The translations under genes were made by a program, and so were the position numbers. Positions 55,046 to 64,000 of a DNA stretch of 64,000 bases are shown here, piece by piece. Numbering within the stretch: position 1 is the stretch's first letter; each line of letters begins with the position of its first letter. A model generated the notes under the pieces. It had not been told where the DNA came from and made no database searches. It was given only the letters and a program-made list of their open reading frames with translations. Source of the stretch: Streptomyces lydicus (GTDB lineage: Bacteria; Actinomycetota; Actinomycetes; Streptomycetales; Streptomycetaceae); contig NZ_JNZA01000040.1 in NCBI RefSeq assembly GCF_000717345.1, forward strand, positions 1 through 64,000, read 5' to 3'.

Positions 55046-56557
55046 TCAGCCACCCGGCGGCCGGACCCAGCAGAGCGAGCGCTCGACCGCCCGCTTCCAG
55101 TTCTCGTACTCCGACTGCCGCCGCTGGGGGTCCATGTCCGGCAACCACTCGGCGGCCCGGTGCCAGTTGCGGCGCAGGACCTCCAGGTCGGGCCAGTAGC
55201 CGGCGGCGAGTCCGGCGGCGTAGGCGGCGCCCAGGGAGACCGTCTCGACGGCCATGGGGCGCACCACGGGCACGTCGAGCACGTCGGCAAGGAACTGCAT
55301 GAGCAGGTTGTCGGACGTCATGCCGCCGTCCACCTTGAGCACCTTCAGGGCGAGCGAGGAGTCGGCGTTCATGGCGTCGACCACCTCCCGGGTCTGCCAG
55401 CCGGTGGCCTCCAGCCCGGCCCGGGCCAGATGCCCCTTGGTGATGTACGAGGTGAGGCCGACGATGACCCCGCGGGCGTCGCTGCGCCAGTGCGGCGCGT
55501 ACAGGCCGGAGAAAGCCGGGACGATGTAGCAGCCGCCGTTGTCCTCGACGGTGCGCGCGAGTGTCTCGATCTCCGGGGCGGTGCTGATCAGCCCCAGCCG
55601 GTCGCGGAACCACTGGACCAGCGAGCCGGTGACGGCGATCGGGCCTTCGAGTGCGTAGACCGCGGGCTGGTCCTCGATCTTGTAGGCGACCGTGGTGAGC
55701 AGTCCGTGCCGGGACCGTACGAGGTCGGTGCCGGTGTTGAGCAGCAGGAAGCTGCCGGTTCCGTAGGTGCACTTCGCCTCCCCGGGGGCGAAGCAGGTCT
55801 GCCCGAACAGCGCCGCCTGCTGGTCACCGAGTGCCGCGGCGATCCGGACGCCCGGGAGGACGGTACGGGCGGTTCCGTAGATCTCGGCCGACGAGCGGAT
55901 CTCCGGGAGCATCGGGCGGGGGACCCCGAAGAACTCCAGCAGCTCCTCGTCCCAGTCGAGGGTGCTGATGTTCATGAGCATGGTGCGGCTGGCGTTGGTG
56001 ACGTCGGTGAGGTGCATGCCGCCGGCCGGCCCGCCGGTGAGGTTCCAGATCAGCCAGCTCTCCATCGTGCCGAACAGCACCTCGCCGTCCTCGGCGCGCT
56101 GCCGCACCCCGTCGACGTGGTCGAACAGCCAGCGGATCCGGGGGGCGGAGAAGTACGTGGAGGGGGACAGGCCGCAGCGCCGGACGAAGAACTCGGCCCC
56201 GGGCCGGCTGCTGAGCTCCTCGACCAGCGGGGCGGTACGGGTGTCCTGCCAGACGATCGCCCTGCCCAGCGGGGTGCCCGTACGCCGGTCCCACAGCACG
56301 GTCGTCTCCCGCTGGTTGGCGATCCCGATGGCGGCGATCTCCTCGGGGCGGACATCGGCGTCGGAGAGTGCGTGCGGCACCACGCGCTGGAGGGTGTGCC
56401 AGATCTCGACGGCGTCGTGCTCGACCCACCCGGGCCGGGGGAAGTGCTGCTGGTGCTCCCGCTGGGCGACCGACACCAGCCGCCCCTGGTGGTCGAACAG
56501 GATGCACCGGGTGGAGGTGGTGCCCTGATCGATGGACATCACATACCGCTCAACCAT
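55046..56557 (-). CDS. glpK: glycerol kinase
   Basis: A 503-residue FGGY-family kinase: [15 protein letters not shown] at the N-terminus, [62 protein letters not shown]. It phosphorylates glycerol to glycerol-3-phosphate. There is no glpF or glpD next to it, unlike the classical gyl operon. It follows an IclR-type regulator by 38 bp on the same strand. GGAAGG precedes the ATG. Confidence 0.95.
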   Translation of the reverse strand: MVERYVMSIDQGTTSTRCILFDHQGRLVSVAQREHQQHFPRPGWVEHDAVEIWHTLQRVVPHALSDADVRPEEIAAIGIANQRETTVLWDRRTGTPLGRAIVWQDTRTAPLVEELSSRPGAEFFVRRCGLSPSTYFSAPRIRWLFDHVDGVRQRAEDGEVLFGTMESWLIWNLTGGPAGGMHLTDVTNASRTMLMNISTLDWDEELLEFFGVPRPMLPEIRSSAEIYGTARTVLPGVRIAAALGDQQAALFGQTCFAPGEAKCTYGTGSFLLLNTGTDLVRSRHGLLTTVAYKIEDQPAVYALEGPIAVTGSLVQWFRDRLGLISTAPEIETLARTVEDNGGCYIVPAFSGLYAPHWRSDARGVIVGLTSYITKGHLARAGLEATGWQTREVVDAMNADSSLALKVLKVDGGMTSDNLLMQFLADVLDVPVVRPMAVETVSLGAAYAAGLAAGYWPDLEVLRRNWHRAAEWLPDMDPQRRQSEYENWKRAVERSLCWVRPPGG

Positions 56558-56595
56558 GATCAGCCTTCCGTTGCGGTGCACGAGGGCGGCGGGGC

Positions 56596-57363
56596 TCACC
56601 AGCGGGCGGCCCCCAGATCCCGGGAGATCGCCCGGGCGGCGTGGCGGACCTGGGTGACCAGGGCCGGCTGCGGGACGCCTTTGGCATCGCAGATCCGCTC
56701 GACCGTGCCGGAGGCGCCGATGGCGCCCACGACGAGGCCACCGTGGCCCCGGATCGGCGCGGCGACGCCGGCCTCGCCCGTGATCATCTCTTGTACTTCG
56801 GCAGCCCACCCGAGCTCCCGGATCTCGGTGAGTGCCCGGGAGAGGCGCTCCGGAGTGATCAGGGTGTGCCGGGTGTACGCCTCCAGCCCGGCCTCCACGG
56901 CCGGCTGCAGGGGCACGCTGCCGAAGGCCAGCAGCACCTTGCCGAGCGAGGAGGCGTGCAGGGGCAGCAGTGCGCCCACGTCCAGGGTCTGGAGGGTGTC
57001 GTCGGGGCGGAAGACGTGGTGGACGATCAGCACCTTGCCCTCCAGAGGAGCCCCCAGACGCACCGCCTCCCCGCTGCGGGCGGCCAGCGCGTCGGCCCAG
57101 TTGATGGAGCGGGACCGCAGCTCGTTCACGTCGAGATAGCTGGTGCCCAGGTGCAGCAGCGCGGCCCCGAGCTGGTACTTCCCGGTCGCCGGGTCCTGCT
57201 CGACGAAGTCGATGTTCTGCAGGGTGCGCAGAATGCCGTGGGTGGTGCCCTTCGCCAGTCCGAGCGACCCGGCCACCTCACCCAGCCCGAGCCGACGGGG
57301 CCCGCTGGCGAGCAGACGCAGAATTGCCGCCGCCCGTTCGATCGACTGGACCGGGCCGGCCAT
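56596..57363 (-). CDS. IclR/GylR-type regulator
   Basis: A 255-residue IclR protein with winged helix [40 protein letters not shown], and an effector domain ([30 protein letters not shown]). It resembles GylR, which controls glycerol genes in Streptomyces. It is the first gene of the glpK pair and should autoregulate. It is divergent from the ATPase gene at 57527. Confidence 0.92.
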   Translation of the reverse strand: MAGPVQSIERAAAILRLLASGPRRLGLGEVAGSLGLAKGTTHGILRTLQNIDFVEQDPATGKYQLGAALLHLGTSYLDVNELRSRSINWADALAARSGEAVRLGAPLEGKVLIVHHVFRPDDTLQTLDVGALLPLHASSLGKVLLAFGSVPLQPAVEAGLEAYTRHTLITPERLSRALTEIRELGWAAEVQEMITGEAGVAAPIRGHGGLVVGAIGASGTVERICDAKGVPQPALVTQVRHAARAISRDLGAARW

Positions 57364-57526
57364 GAGGCAATCGTAGTCCCGCGGTCGGCATCTTCGGGAG
57401 AGACGGCCCTTGCGCAGCAGAGCGTTCGGTAATGCCGACCGCTGTTCATTGACCGCCCCCACCGTCCCCCATAGCGTCCCTCTCAAGCCCGGCGTCCAGC
57501 CGGCAGAGGGCACCGGAGGAGGAGGC

Positions 57527-57952
57527 ATGACGGCACAGCTTGGTGCGGCGGTTCGGGAGGCGGCCGAATATGTCTTTCCGCTGCCGCACATCCCCGAGGC
57601 CGTCTCGGTCGTACGCCGGCGGATACGCACGGTCCTGGCCGACTGGAATCTGGCCCCGGACCTCACCGAGGACGCCCTCCTCGTGATCTCCGAACTGATC
57701 ACCAACGCGGTCGTCCACGCCGTGCCGCCGGCGACGCTGCGGTTGTCGCGGGTCGGGGCCGACGGGCGCAGCGGCCTGCGTATCGAGGTCATCGACGCGG
57801 GGCCGGCGGCACCGGCCGGCTGGCCGGCCGCCGAGTCCGCCGCGGGCGAGCACGGCCGCGGGCTCGGCATCGTCACCGCCCTGGCGGCCGAGTGCGGCAC
57901 ACGGATCCACGCGGGCGGTGTCACCTGGTGGGCGGAGCTCCTCCCCGCATGA
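57527..57952 (+). CDS. HATPase_c ATP-binding protein
   Basis: A 141-residue GHKL ATPase: N-box LLVISELITNAVVHAV near residues 52-67, G-boxes EVIDAGPAA and HGRGLGIVTALAAECG. This is the anti-sigma/RsbW-like type that is numerous in Streptomyces. GGAGGAGGAGG precedes the ATG. No XRE or DUF397 gene is adjacent, so it is an orphan. Confidence 0.9.
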   Translation: MTAQLGAAVREAAEYVFPLPHIPEAVSVVRRRIRTVLADWNLAPDLTEDALLVISELITNAVVHAVPPATLRLSRVGADGRSGLRIEVIDAGPAAPAGWPAAESAAGEHGRGLGIVTALAAECGTRIHAGGVTWWAELLPA

Positions 57953-58349
57953 GCCGGTGAGCCCCGGCACCGCTGGAGGACCTCTTCGCACGCTCCGACC
58001 GTCGAAGGCGGTAAGGGCAACGGGCCGCCTCCACGAACGCCTGGTCGTGTGTGGGTTTGGTGGACCGTCGGCCGGAGTACGGTGAACACACCGGGATATT
58101 TCGACCGCTCCCCTTGGCGGTGGTTCCTCCCGGCGGAAACGAGAGGGACGCAAGCTTCCCACTGCGGCGATGCCTTGCCGGAGCGCGAAGTCCGGCGGTG
58201 GGCCGGGACGGATCATCCCGCCGTACGTCGGCAACGCGCCGCGGACAGCACGATGAGGGCGGCGAGGACGCCAACGTTCCATGGCTGGCGGCGGTGGGTG
58301 TGAGCCTTCGCCTCACCCCGTGGGCACCTCGCCTGACAGAGAGGCCGGC
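57953..58349. other. intergenic region without a clear gene
   Basis: A 397-bp stretch with mixed GC3. Small frames exist on both strands but have no ribosome site or family pattern. I see nothing I can name. Confidence 0.4.
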
Positions 58350-58622
58350 ATGAGACCGACAGAAACGATGCCTTCGGCAGGGATAGCCGAGGTCCGTATC
58401 GTCGCCGCATCCCCCGAGGCTGCCCGCCGGGTCGCAGAAGTTCTGCGGCACTGCTTCCCTGCCACCGAACAGCGCAGCTACCCTGCCGGCCACGATGGCG
58501 GGACCCGGCTCCACATGACCGTGGACACCACTCACACCCCCGAGCCCCATGCGACGGCCCCGCCGTGGCTGGTGGCAAGTAAGTCGGCCGCGCGTGGCCG
58601 CCCGCATCCGGACGAGGTCTGA
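58350..58622 (+). CDS. small hypothetical protein
   Basis: A 90-residue protein (GIAEVRIVAASPEAARRVAE, VLRHCFPATEQRSYPAGHDG) with a beta-alpha pattern like the start of a ferredoxin-like fold. ATG follows GAGAGG. Function is unknown. GC3 is lower than in core genes nearby. Confidence 0.6.
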   Translation: MRPTETMPSAGIAEVRIVAASPEAARRVAEVLRHCFPATEQRSYPAGHDGGTRLHMTVDTTHTPEPHATAPPWLVASKSAARGRPHPDEV

Positions 58623-58731
58623 AAAAGCCGGGCCTCAGATTCGGCAGCTGCGACAGGGTCGGCTCCTCGACCGGGCGTCCCGGCCCCCTCCGCCGCGATA
58701 GCACGGCACATTTTCCCCAGAGGTGGCAGTC

Positions 58732-59004
58732 ATGGCATCACTAGCCGACCGGAAGGCGTACCGCGAGAAGATCATGCAGGCTCTCTACGAGGCCACTGAA
58801 GGCAACCGCCTTCTGGGTGTTACCGGGGCGAAGCTGCTCCAGGAACTCGCGATCCCCGAAGAGGATCTGGCGGCCGCCTGCACCTATCTGGTGGGCGAGG
58901 GCCTGATCACGGTCGACTGGGTCTCGGGCAATACGCCGGCCATGGTCACGCTGACGCACCAGGGCATTCGACGCATGGAGGCTGAAGAAGAAGAGCACGG
59001 TTGA
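58732..59004 (+). CDS. small winged-helix-like protein
   Basis: A 90-residue protein (YREKIMQALYEATEGNRLLG, VTGAKLLQELAIPEEDLAAA, CTYLVGEGLITVDWV, VTLTHQGIRRME) that follows the helix-helix-wing order of small wHTH DNA-binding proteins. ATG follows AGAGGTGG. Part of a group of small rightward accessory genes. Confidence 0.75.
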   Translation: MASLADRKAYREKIMQALYEATEGNRLLGVTGAKLLQELAIPEEDLAAACTYLVGEGLITVDWVSGNTPAMVTLTHQGIRRMEAEEEEHG

Positions 59005-59241
59005 CGCAATGCTCAGGCGGCGTCCGGTCCGTTCGACCGCCACAGTGCCTGTATCGCCAAAGGATGCGTGTGGGGCCGGGCGGGCGAGGAAGTCGCGGTC
59101 CAGATCTCGCTTGCCGGACTCGGATGCGACGGCACGAGGAATCTGTCAGGGACGGGAGCGCGTGCCCTTACCGGCGGAGATCCGGAAGAACAACCCATCC
59201 GGCCGTTAGGGCTCGGGCTGCGAGTGGGGTACCGGTGAACC

Positions 59242-59664
59242 ATGGCTGGCACCTTCACCACCCGCACGATCAACATCGCAACCGGCTCTACTGAGACCCT
59301 GCACGACCTCACGAACGCATGCTCCGCGTTCCTCCGGGAGGCCGCTCACGGGCGAAACGGGCTGCTGAACGTCTTCACCGCCCACGCTACGTCCGGCCTG
59401 GCGATCATCGAGACGGGCGCGGGCAGTGACGACGACCTGCTGGCGGCCCTCCGCGACATTCTTCCCGCGGACGACCGTTGGCGGGACCGCCACAGTGGTC
59501 CAGGCCGCGGCGGCGCCCACATGCTCCCGGCTCTGGTGCCACCACACGCCACGTTGCCCGTAGTCGATGGTGAGCTGGAGCTGGGGACCTCGCAGTCCGT
59601 CGTACTGGTGAACACCGACAGGGACAGCCCGGAACGCCAGGTCCGGCTGTCTTTCCTCAGCTGA
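59242..59664 (+). CDS. YjbQ/UPF0047-family protein
   Basis: A 140-residue protein with the YjbQ pattern: DLTNACSAFLREAAHGRNGL, LLNVFTAHATSGLAIIETG, AHMLPALVPPHATLPVVDGE, LELGTSQSVVLVNTDRDSPE. Members have weak thiamine-phosphate synthase activity in E. coli, but the main role is unsettled. The usual H-x-S-x-x pattern reads HATSGL. ATG at 59242. Confidence 0.88.
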   Translation: MAGTFTTRTINIATGSTETLHDLTNACSAFLREAAHGRNGLLNVFTAHATSGLAIIETGAGSDDDLLAALRDILPADDRWRDRHSGPGRGGAHMLPALVPPHATLPVVDGELELGTSQSVVLVNTDRDSPERQVRLSFLS

Positions 59665-60051
59665 CCACACGACCCACCCGGTCCTGCGGCTGACCGCCCC
59701 TGCTGGCAGCCCGTGCCGTACGAGACAGCCCAGATGCCCGCACGGGAGGCTTCGTCCCCGCGATCACAAGCGGAGCCGGATGAGGGCCACCACCGAGCAG
59801 CCGGCCAGGGCCGCTCCGGCCCGAGCCGCTCAACCGCTGGTCTTACCCCCTTAACGAGGTAATTCTCGGGTCGGCTACCCCACGGCCTCCTGTGCCGTTC
59901 GCCCCGTCGCTCCGCATCGGTCCGGCGGGCCTCAACGGCAGTAAGCTGGAACTACCGAGGGCACTCCGTACACCAGCTCCCATGCTCGTGTCGTTTTCGG
60001 CGATTCACGACACCGGGCCGGTTACGGTCAGCCCGGGGCAGGGCGTGCATC
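59665..60051. other. intergenic region without a clear gene
   Basis: A 387-bp gap. No frame has both a start with a ribosome site and a recognisable product. It should contain the promoter of the DUF5994 gene. Confidence 0.4.
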
Positions 60052-60609
60052 ATGACCACGACCATTCGGTATCCGCCTGCGTTCGAAGGCCGGACCGCTT
60101 CGCTGCCCCTCCGACTCATGCTGGCGCCGGTCGGCACCGCTCCGGCTCTGCTCGACGGTGCGTGGTGGCCCCGCTCCCGTGACCTCACGGCGGAACTTCC
60201 CGCACTGACGGCCGTCCTGGACCCGCTGTGGGGGCGGATCACCCACGTCACGGTGAACCCCACGTTCTGGCCAACCATCCCACGGAAGGTGCCCGTCGAC
60301 GGGCATGTGGTGGGTGTCGGCTGGTTCAGGGCCGAGCAAGATCCCCACAAGCTGCTGCTGTTCTCCTACAACGTTGGCCGTTGGGACCTCCTGGTGATCC
60401 CTCCGGAGACCGGTGCCGCCACGGCCGCCCGGCTCATGACCGAGGCCGCCGATCCGCTGGGCATCCTCACGGCGGGCGCCCTGATGGACGAAGCGGAGCA
60501 ACGCCGGATCGCGGAGGAGATGGAACTGTCCCTGGTCTCGGTCTGGGACTCCGAAGGCGGCCACGGAGCGAGCCTGCCGACCGATTCGCGAGGGCTTCCG
60601 CCGGCTTGA
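60052..60609 (+). CDS. DUF5994-type protein
   Basis: A 185-residue protein (ALLDGAWWPRSRDLTAELPA, WGRITHVTVNPTFWPTIPRK, VGWFRAEQDPHKLLLFSYNV, GRWDLLVIPPETGAATAARL) matching the DUF5994 family, which is common in actinobacteria and of unknown function. It has no signal peptide. It is the last rightward gene before glnA, which runs leftward. Confidence 0.85.
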   Translation: MTTTIRYPPAFEGRTASLPLRLMLAPVGTAPALLDGAWWPRSRDLTAELPALTAVLDPLWGRITHVTVNPTFWPTIPRKVPVDGHVVGVGWFRAEQDPHKLLLFSYNVGRWDLLVIPPETGAATAARLMTEAADPLGILTAGALMDEAEQRRIAEEMELSLVSVWDSEGGHGASLPTDSRGLPPA

Positions 60610-60648
60610 CCAGCTGATATGCAAGGGCCCCGAAGCGTCGCCCAACCA

Positions 60649-60686
60649 GTGAGGGCCGCTACCCGGATCCGGGTAGCGGCCCTCAC
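60649..60686. terminator. perfect 38-bp palindrome
   Basis: GTGAGGGCCGCTACCCGGA meets its exact reverse complement with no loop at 60649-60686. It can act as a terminator for both DUF5994 and glnA. Its core resembles the hairpin at 54993-55023. Confidence 0.7.
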
Positions 60687-60751
60687 CGGTCAACCTGACG
60701 TCCCATCAGAGAACTGGCCAGGCGGTGCACACGCGGTGCACGAGGGAGCGG

Positions 60752-60811
60752 AAAACAGCTGTGACCCACGAGAACTCACGAGAAGAGTTTCCGCAGGTCA
60801 CAGCTGGTTTT
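60752..60811. repeat. inverted repeat with 29-nt loop, downstream of glnA
   Basis: AAAACAGCTGTGACC and GGTCACAGCTGGTTTT, with one unpaired G, flank 29 nt that contain two CACGAGAA copies. A T-run follows. It may be a second terminator or an old recombination site. A GCGGTGCAC direct repeat lies just before it at 60722-60740. Confidence 0.5.
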
Positions 60812-60844
60812 TCAGACTACGCCCAGGTCGCCGGGCGCCCGCTC

Positions 60845-62254
60845 TTAGATGTCGTAGTACAGCTCGAACTCGTGCGGGTGCGGGCGGAGCTGGATCGGGG
60901 CGATCTCGTTGGTGCGCTTGTAGTCGATCCAGGTCTCGATCAGGTCGGCGGTGAAGACGCCGCCCTGCTGGAGGTACTCGTTGTCGGCCTCGAGGGCGTC
61001 CAGGACGGCCGGGAGGGAGGTCGGGACCTGGGGGACGCCCGCGTGCTCCTCGGGGGCGAGCTCGTAGAGGTCCTTGTCGATCGGCTCGGCGGGCTCGATC
61101 TTGTTCTTGACGCCGTCCAGGCCGGCCAGGAGGAGGGCCGAGAAGGCGAGGTAGGGGTTCGAGGACGGGTCCGGCGCGCGGAACTCGACGCGCTTGGCCT
61201 TCGGGTTGGAGCCCGTGATCGGGATGCGCATGGCCGCGGAGCGGTTGCGCTGCGAGTAGACCAGGTTGACCGGGGCCTCGAAGCCGGGGACCAGGCGGTG
61301 GTAGGAGTTCACCGTCGGGTTGGTGAAGGCGAGGAGCGAGGGGGCGTGCTTGAGGATGCCGCCGATGTAGTAGCGGGCGGTGTCCGAGAGGCCCGCGTAG
61401 CCCTGCTCGTCGTAGAAGAGCGGCGCGCCGGCCTGCCACAGCGACTGGTGGACGTGCATGCCGGAGCCGTTGTCACCGAAGATCGGCTTGGGCATGAAGG
61501 TCGCGGTCTTGCCGTTGCGCCAGGCGACGTTCTTCACGATGTACTTGAAGAGCATCAGGTCGTCGGCGGCGGCGAGCAGCGTGTTGAACTTGTAGTTGAT
61601 CTCGGCCTGGCCGGCGGTGCCGACCTCGTGGTGCTGGCGCTCGACCTGGAGGCCGGCCTTGTCCAGCTCCAGGGAGATCTCGGCACGCAGGTCGGCGAAG
61701 TGGTCGACCGGCGGGGCCGGGAAGTAGCCGCCCTTGTACCGGACCTTGTAGCCGCGGTTGTTCTCCTCCGAGCCGGTGTTCCAGGCGCCGGCCTCGGAGT
61801 CGATGTGGTAGAAGGACTCGTTCGACTTCGTCTCGAAGCGCACGTTGTCGAAGACGTAGAACTCGGCCTCGGGGCCGAAGTACGCGGTGTCCGCGATGCC
61901 GGTGGAGGCGAGGTACGCCTCGGCCTTCTTGGCGATGTTGCGCGGGTCGCGGCTGTACTGCTCGCCCGTGATCGGGTCGTGGATGAAGAAGTTGATGTTG
62001 ACGGTCTTGTCACGGCGGAACGGGTCCACGCGAGCGGTGGAGAGGTCCGCGCGCAGAGCCATGTCGGACTCGTGAATGGCCTGGAAACCGCGGATCGAGG
62101 AGCCGTCGAACGCCAGCTCTTCGGCCGGGTCGAAGACCGCTGCCGGGATCGTGAAGTGCTGCATCACACCCGGCAGGTCGCAGAAACGGACATCGACGAA
62201 CTTGACGTCCTCGTCCGCGATGAACTTCTTGGCCTCGTCGGCGTTCTGGAACAT
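60845..62254 (-). CDS. glnA: glutamine synthetase type I
   Basis: A 469-residue GS-I beta. [49 protein letters not shown], and the adenylylation site at Tyr397 in [10 protein letters not shown] are all present, so GlnE can regulate it. It is the main ammonium-assimilating enzyme. The ATG at 62254 is preceded by AGGAGGAG. A GlnR-like array lies 101-138 bp upstream. RDD and DUF4191 genes follow on the other side. Confidence 0.97.
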   Translation of the reverse strand: MFQNADEAKKFIADEDVKFVDVRFCDLPGVMQHFTIPAAVFDPAEELAFDGSSIRGFQAIHESDMALRADLSTARVDPFRRDKTVNINFFIHDPITGEQYSRDPRNIAKKAEAYLASTGIADTAYFGPEAEFYVFDNVRFETKSNESFYHIDSEAGAWNTGSEENNRGYKVRYKGGYFPAPPVDHFADLRAEISLELDKAGLQVERQHHEVGTAGQAEINYKFNTLLAAADDLMLFKYIVKNVAWRNGKTATFMPKPIFGDNGSGMHVHQSLWQAGAPLFYDEQGYAGLSDTARYYIGGILKHAPSLLAFTNPTVNSYHRLVPGFEAPVNLVYSQRNRSAAMRIPITGSNPKAKRVEFRAPDPSSNPYLAFSALLLAGLDGVKNKIEPAEPIDKDLYELAPEEHAGVPQVPTSLPAVLDALEADNEYLQQGGVFTADLIETWIDYKRTNEIAPIQLRPHPHEFELYYDI

Positions 62255-62354
62255 CCAACTCCTCCTAGCCCGGTCACCGGTCGGCGGACGCGGGATTGCT
62301 ACTCGGAACGCGACCAAGTGCGGTGGCGCGCTCGCCCGACCATAGGCAGGCGGG

Positions 62355-62392
62355 ATTTCCCAAGCATGACCCAATTGTTTCGCCGAGGTTAA
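62355..62392 (-). promoter_or_regulatory. GlnR-type operator of glnA
   Basis: Reading on the minus strand, TTAAC, GAAAC, GTCAT and GAAAT are each separated by 6 bp. The two GAAAC/GAAAT half-sites match consensus well. The same layout occurs at glnII (41079-41116), and in S. coelicolor GlnR binds a double box of this form upstream of glnA. Confidence 0.82.
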
Positions 62393-62547
62393 CCGCCGCG
62401 CGGCTGCTCTTATCCCCCAGTGTGCGTCAAAGCGGGACATTGTGAATCGCCCGGTGCGGCACTCCGTCCCTTGCTGTCGCGGTGCCGTCCGGGCCCCGCC
62501 GCCGACCTCCCCGCGGGGAACGTATGCGGTCGCAGTACCGTGGTCGG

Positions 62548-63015
62548 GTGGACAACAGGCAAGCAATCGGATCGTGGATCTCCGGGCCCCGCGCGGCAGC
62601 CGAGGACATGGGTGTCGAGTTCGGACACCGCGGGCAGCGGCTCGGGCTGCCGGAGGAGGGGCCGGGCTCGCTCGCCCGCCCCGGACGCCGCTTCGCCGCC
62701 CTCTTCATCGACTGGGCGCTGTGCATGCTCATCGCATACGGCCTGCTCAGCGGCGGTAAGGCGCAGTCCGCGAGCAACTGGGCGCTGGTGGTCTTCGCGG
62801 TGCTCAGCGTGCTGACGGTCGGCACGGTCGGCTTCACACCGGGCAAGCGGCTGCTCGGCCTGCGGGTGCTCGCCGAGGGCGGCGGCCGGATCTCGCTGCC
62901 GCGGGTCGTGCTGCGGACGCTGCTGCTCGTCGTGGTCATCCCGGCCGTCGTCTGGGACCGGGACGGGCGGGGACTGCACGACCGCCTCAGCCGCGCCGTG
63001 CAGGTCCGGATGTAG
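62548..63015 (+). CDS. RDD-family membrane protein
   Basis: A 155-residue RDD protein from the GTG at 62548 ([20 protein letters not shown]). It has [20 protein letters not shown] with the Arg/Asp motif, two or three transmembrane segments, [12 protein letters not shown], and [17 protein letters not shown] at the end. It is divergent from glnA. An ATG at 62524 with GGGGA upstream would add 8 residues. Confidence 0.87.
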   Translation: MDNRQAIGSWISGPRAAAEDMGVEFGHRGQRLGLPEEGPGSLARPGRRFAALFIDWALCMLIAYGLLSGGKAQSASNWALVVFAVLSVLTVGTVGFTPGKRLLGLRVLAEGGGRISLPRVVLRTLLLVVVIPAVVWDRDGRGLHDRLSRAVQVRM

Positions 63016-63041
63016 CCACCGCGGAGCCGGAACCGAAACCG

Positions 63042-63086
63042 AAACGGGTGGGCCCGGGACCATGACGGTCCCGGGCCCACCCGTTT
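63042..63086. terminator. bidirectional terminator
   Basis: AAACGGGTGGGCCCGGGACC pairs perfectly with GGTCCCGGGCCCACCCGTTT around 5 nt, between the convergent RDD and DUF4191 genes. Confidence 0.92.
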
Positions 63087-63104
63087 GTGTACGAGCCGGC
63101 CGGC

Positions 63105-63815
63105 TCAGCGCGTCTTGCCGCCGCCCTTGGGCATCCGCATGCCCTTCGGCATCGGACCCTTCGGCACCGGCATGTTGCTCATCAGGTCGCCCAGCGCGCG
63201 CAGCCGGTCGTTGACGACGGTGACCTGTGCGCCCGGCAGCACCCGAGGCAGCTTCAGCAGGGTCGTGCGCAGCCGCTTCAGCGGCACCTGGCCCTCGCCG
63301 TCGCCCACCACGATGTCGTGGACGGGGGCGTCCGCGACGGTGCGCGCCATCCGCTTCTTCTCCGCGGCCAGCAGGCCGCGCAGACGGTTCGGATTGCCCT
63401 CGCCGACCAGCACGATGCCGGCCTTGCCGACGGCGCGGTGCACCACGTCCTGGCTGCGGTTCATGGCCACCGCCGGGGTCACGGTCCAGCCGCGCCCGAC
63501 GTTGTCCAGCACGGCCGCCGCCGCACCGGGCTGGCCCTCCATCTGCCCGAAGGCAGCTCGCTCGGCGCGCCGTCCGAAGACGATCGCCATCGCGAGGAAG
63601 GCCAGGACGAAGCCCAGGATCCCCGCGTAGATGGGGTGGCCGATCACGAAGCCGATGGCAAGGAGAACGCCGAATACGACGATGCCTACGCCAGCGACGA
63701 CAAGACCGACCTTGGAGTCGACCCGACGGGTCATCTTGTAGGTCAGGGCGATCTGCTTCAGTCGCCCGGAGTTCTCAGCGCCGGCAGCGCCGTCTGAGTT
63801 TGCCTTCCTCGCCAT
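63105..63815 (-). CDS. DUF4191 membrane protein
   Basis: A 236-residue protein with two adjacent transmembrane helices (VGLVVAGVGIVVFGVLLAIG; YAGILGFVLAFLAMAIVFG), then a cytoplasmic domain (AAAVLDNVGRGWTVTPAVAM, GKAGIVLVGEGNPNRLRGLL) and a basic Gly/Met/Pro/Lys-rich tail. It matches DUF4191, of unknown function, which sits beside lipA/glnA genes in actinobacteria. It is downstream of the partial gene at 63826 on the same strand. Confidence 0.92.
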   Translation of the reverse strand: MARKANSDGAAGAENSGRLKQIALTYKMTRRVDSKVGLVVAGVGIVVFGVLLAIGFVIGHPIYAGILGFVLAFLAMAIVFGRRAERAAFGQMEGQPGAAAAVLDNVGRGWTVTPAVAMNRSQDVVHRAVGKAGIVLVGEGNPNRLRGLLAAEKKRMARTVADAPVHDIVVGDGEGQVPLKRLRTTLLKLPRVLPGAQVTVVNDRLRALGDLMSNMPVPKGPMPKGMRMPKGGGKTR

Positions 63816-63825
63816 ACAGCGAAGT

Positions 63826-64000
63826 TTACGTGGCCTGGGGACGGCTGGTAGCCGCGGCCTCCAGTACGTACTCGGCCTCGTACCGGTCCTTGGCGCGGCG
63901 GCGGTCCTCCAGGACCGAGGTCCAGGCGTTACGGCGGGCGGTGCGCTGCCCGTTGCGCATCAGGACGGCCTCGACGGCGCGCAGGGCACCGGCGACGGAC
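63826..64000 (-). CDS. small protein, 3' part only (SCO2195-like)
   Basis: The visible 58 residues are the C-terminal part (AVLMRNGQRTARRNAWTSVL, EDRRRAKDRYEAEYVLEAAA, ending TSRPQAT). It continues beyond the window. By position beside DUF4191, RDD and glnA it corresponds to S. coelicolor SCO2195, a short protein reported as a GlnR target. The identification is from memory of that synteny, and the 5' end with any GlnR box is not visible. Confidence 0.65.
   Translation of the reverse strand, partial: SVAGALRAVEAVLMRNGQRTARRNAWTSVLEDRRRAKDRYEAEYVLEAAATSRPQAT

Noticed and set aside
58900..59241. Small plus-strand frame at 59009-59209
   Set aside because: No ribosome site, Arg/Ser-rich composition and mixed GC3. 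It is not supported as a gene.

Overview
The window is high-GC actinobacterial DNA, almost certainly from the core of a Streptomyces chromosome. Signs of this are the strong third-position G/C preference, GTG and TTG starts, many 4-bp ATGA/GTGA overlaps, DUF397/XRE/ATPase triads, and three glutamine synthetase genes with glnE. From memory, the gene order follows the Streptomyces coelicolor stretch from about SCO2241 (glnA2) to SCO2195, with insertions. No tRNA, rRNA, CRISPR array or complete mobile element was seen.

Layout. 0.2-2.1 kb: an EspC-like/WXG-like type VII secretion cassette. 2.4-6.9 kb: glnA2 and glnE. 7-16.5 kb: a maltose/maltodextrin locus in mirror-image form, with malR1 and aglA1 leftward and malE-malF-malG-aglA2-malR2 rightward. 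16.5-21.8 kb: an XRE/DUF397/ATPase triad, a TetR regulator with a DUF998 membrane protein, an IS630-type remnant and a hypothetical gene with a probable frameshift. 22.1-24.8 kb: a secreted pullulanase. 24.9-32.3 kb: a GNAT, a CHRD-like surface protein with a class F sortase, a TetR/ferredoxin-reductase/PF10118-type cluster, a sigma-like membrane fusion and a lone DUF397 protein. 32.4-35.5 kb: a secreted GH89 enzyme. 36-38.2 kb: an ornithine-lipid-type operon (OlsB-like, PlsC-like, DedA). 38.2-41 kb: a receiver-less winged-helix regulator, a small ORF, a rhomboid-like protein and glnII. 41.2-43.8 kb: a two-gene ARPP-like/vWA operon. 44-57.4 kb: oxidoreductase, acyl-CoA-ligase-like, PadR, dienoyl-CoA reductase, Fe/2OG oxygenase plus carnitine-acyltransferase-like, MarR, LysR/CMD and IclR/glpK genes. 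57.5-60.6 kb: small accessory genes. 60.8-64 kb: glnA, RDD, DUF4191 and the 3' end of a small gene.

Two themes link the genes. The first is nitrogen. GlnA carries the adenylylation tyrosine (Y397) that GlnE modifies, GlnA2 has a tryptophan there, and both glnA and glnII have upstream arrays of four GlnR-like half-sites with 6-bp spacers. The second is alpha-glucan use. A secreted pullulanase, a maltodextrin ABC importer, two GH13 glucosidases and two LacI-type regulators share CTTGC/GCAAG operator-like motifs.

The most unusual features are: (1) an approximately 0.25-0.32 kb dispersed element with inverted ends and a central hairpin, present twice; (2) complementary in-frame deletions in the two aglA paralogues, both ending on the same near-identical 84-bp block; (3) poly-C tracts that destroy the 3' end of a padR gene; (4) the ARPP-like/vWA operon; (5) an HxD-type BesD-family enzyme next to a carnitine-acyltransferase-like protein. 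Some of these may be assembly artefacts and are marked so.
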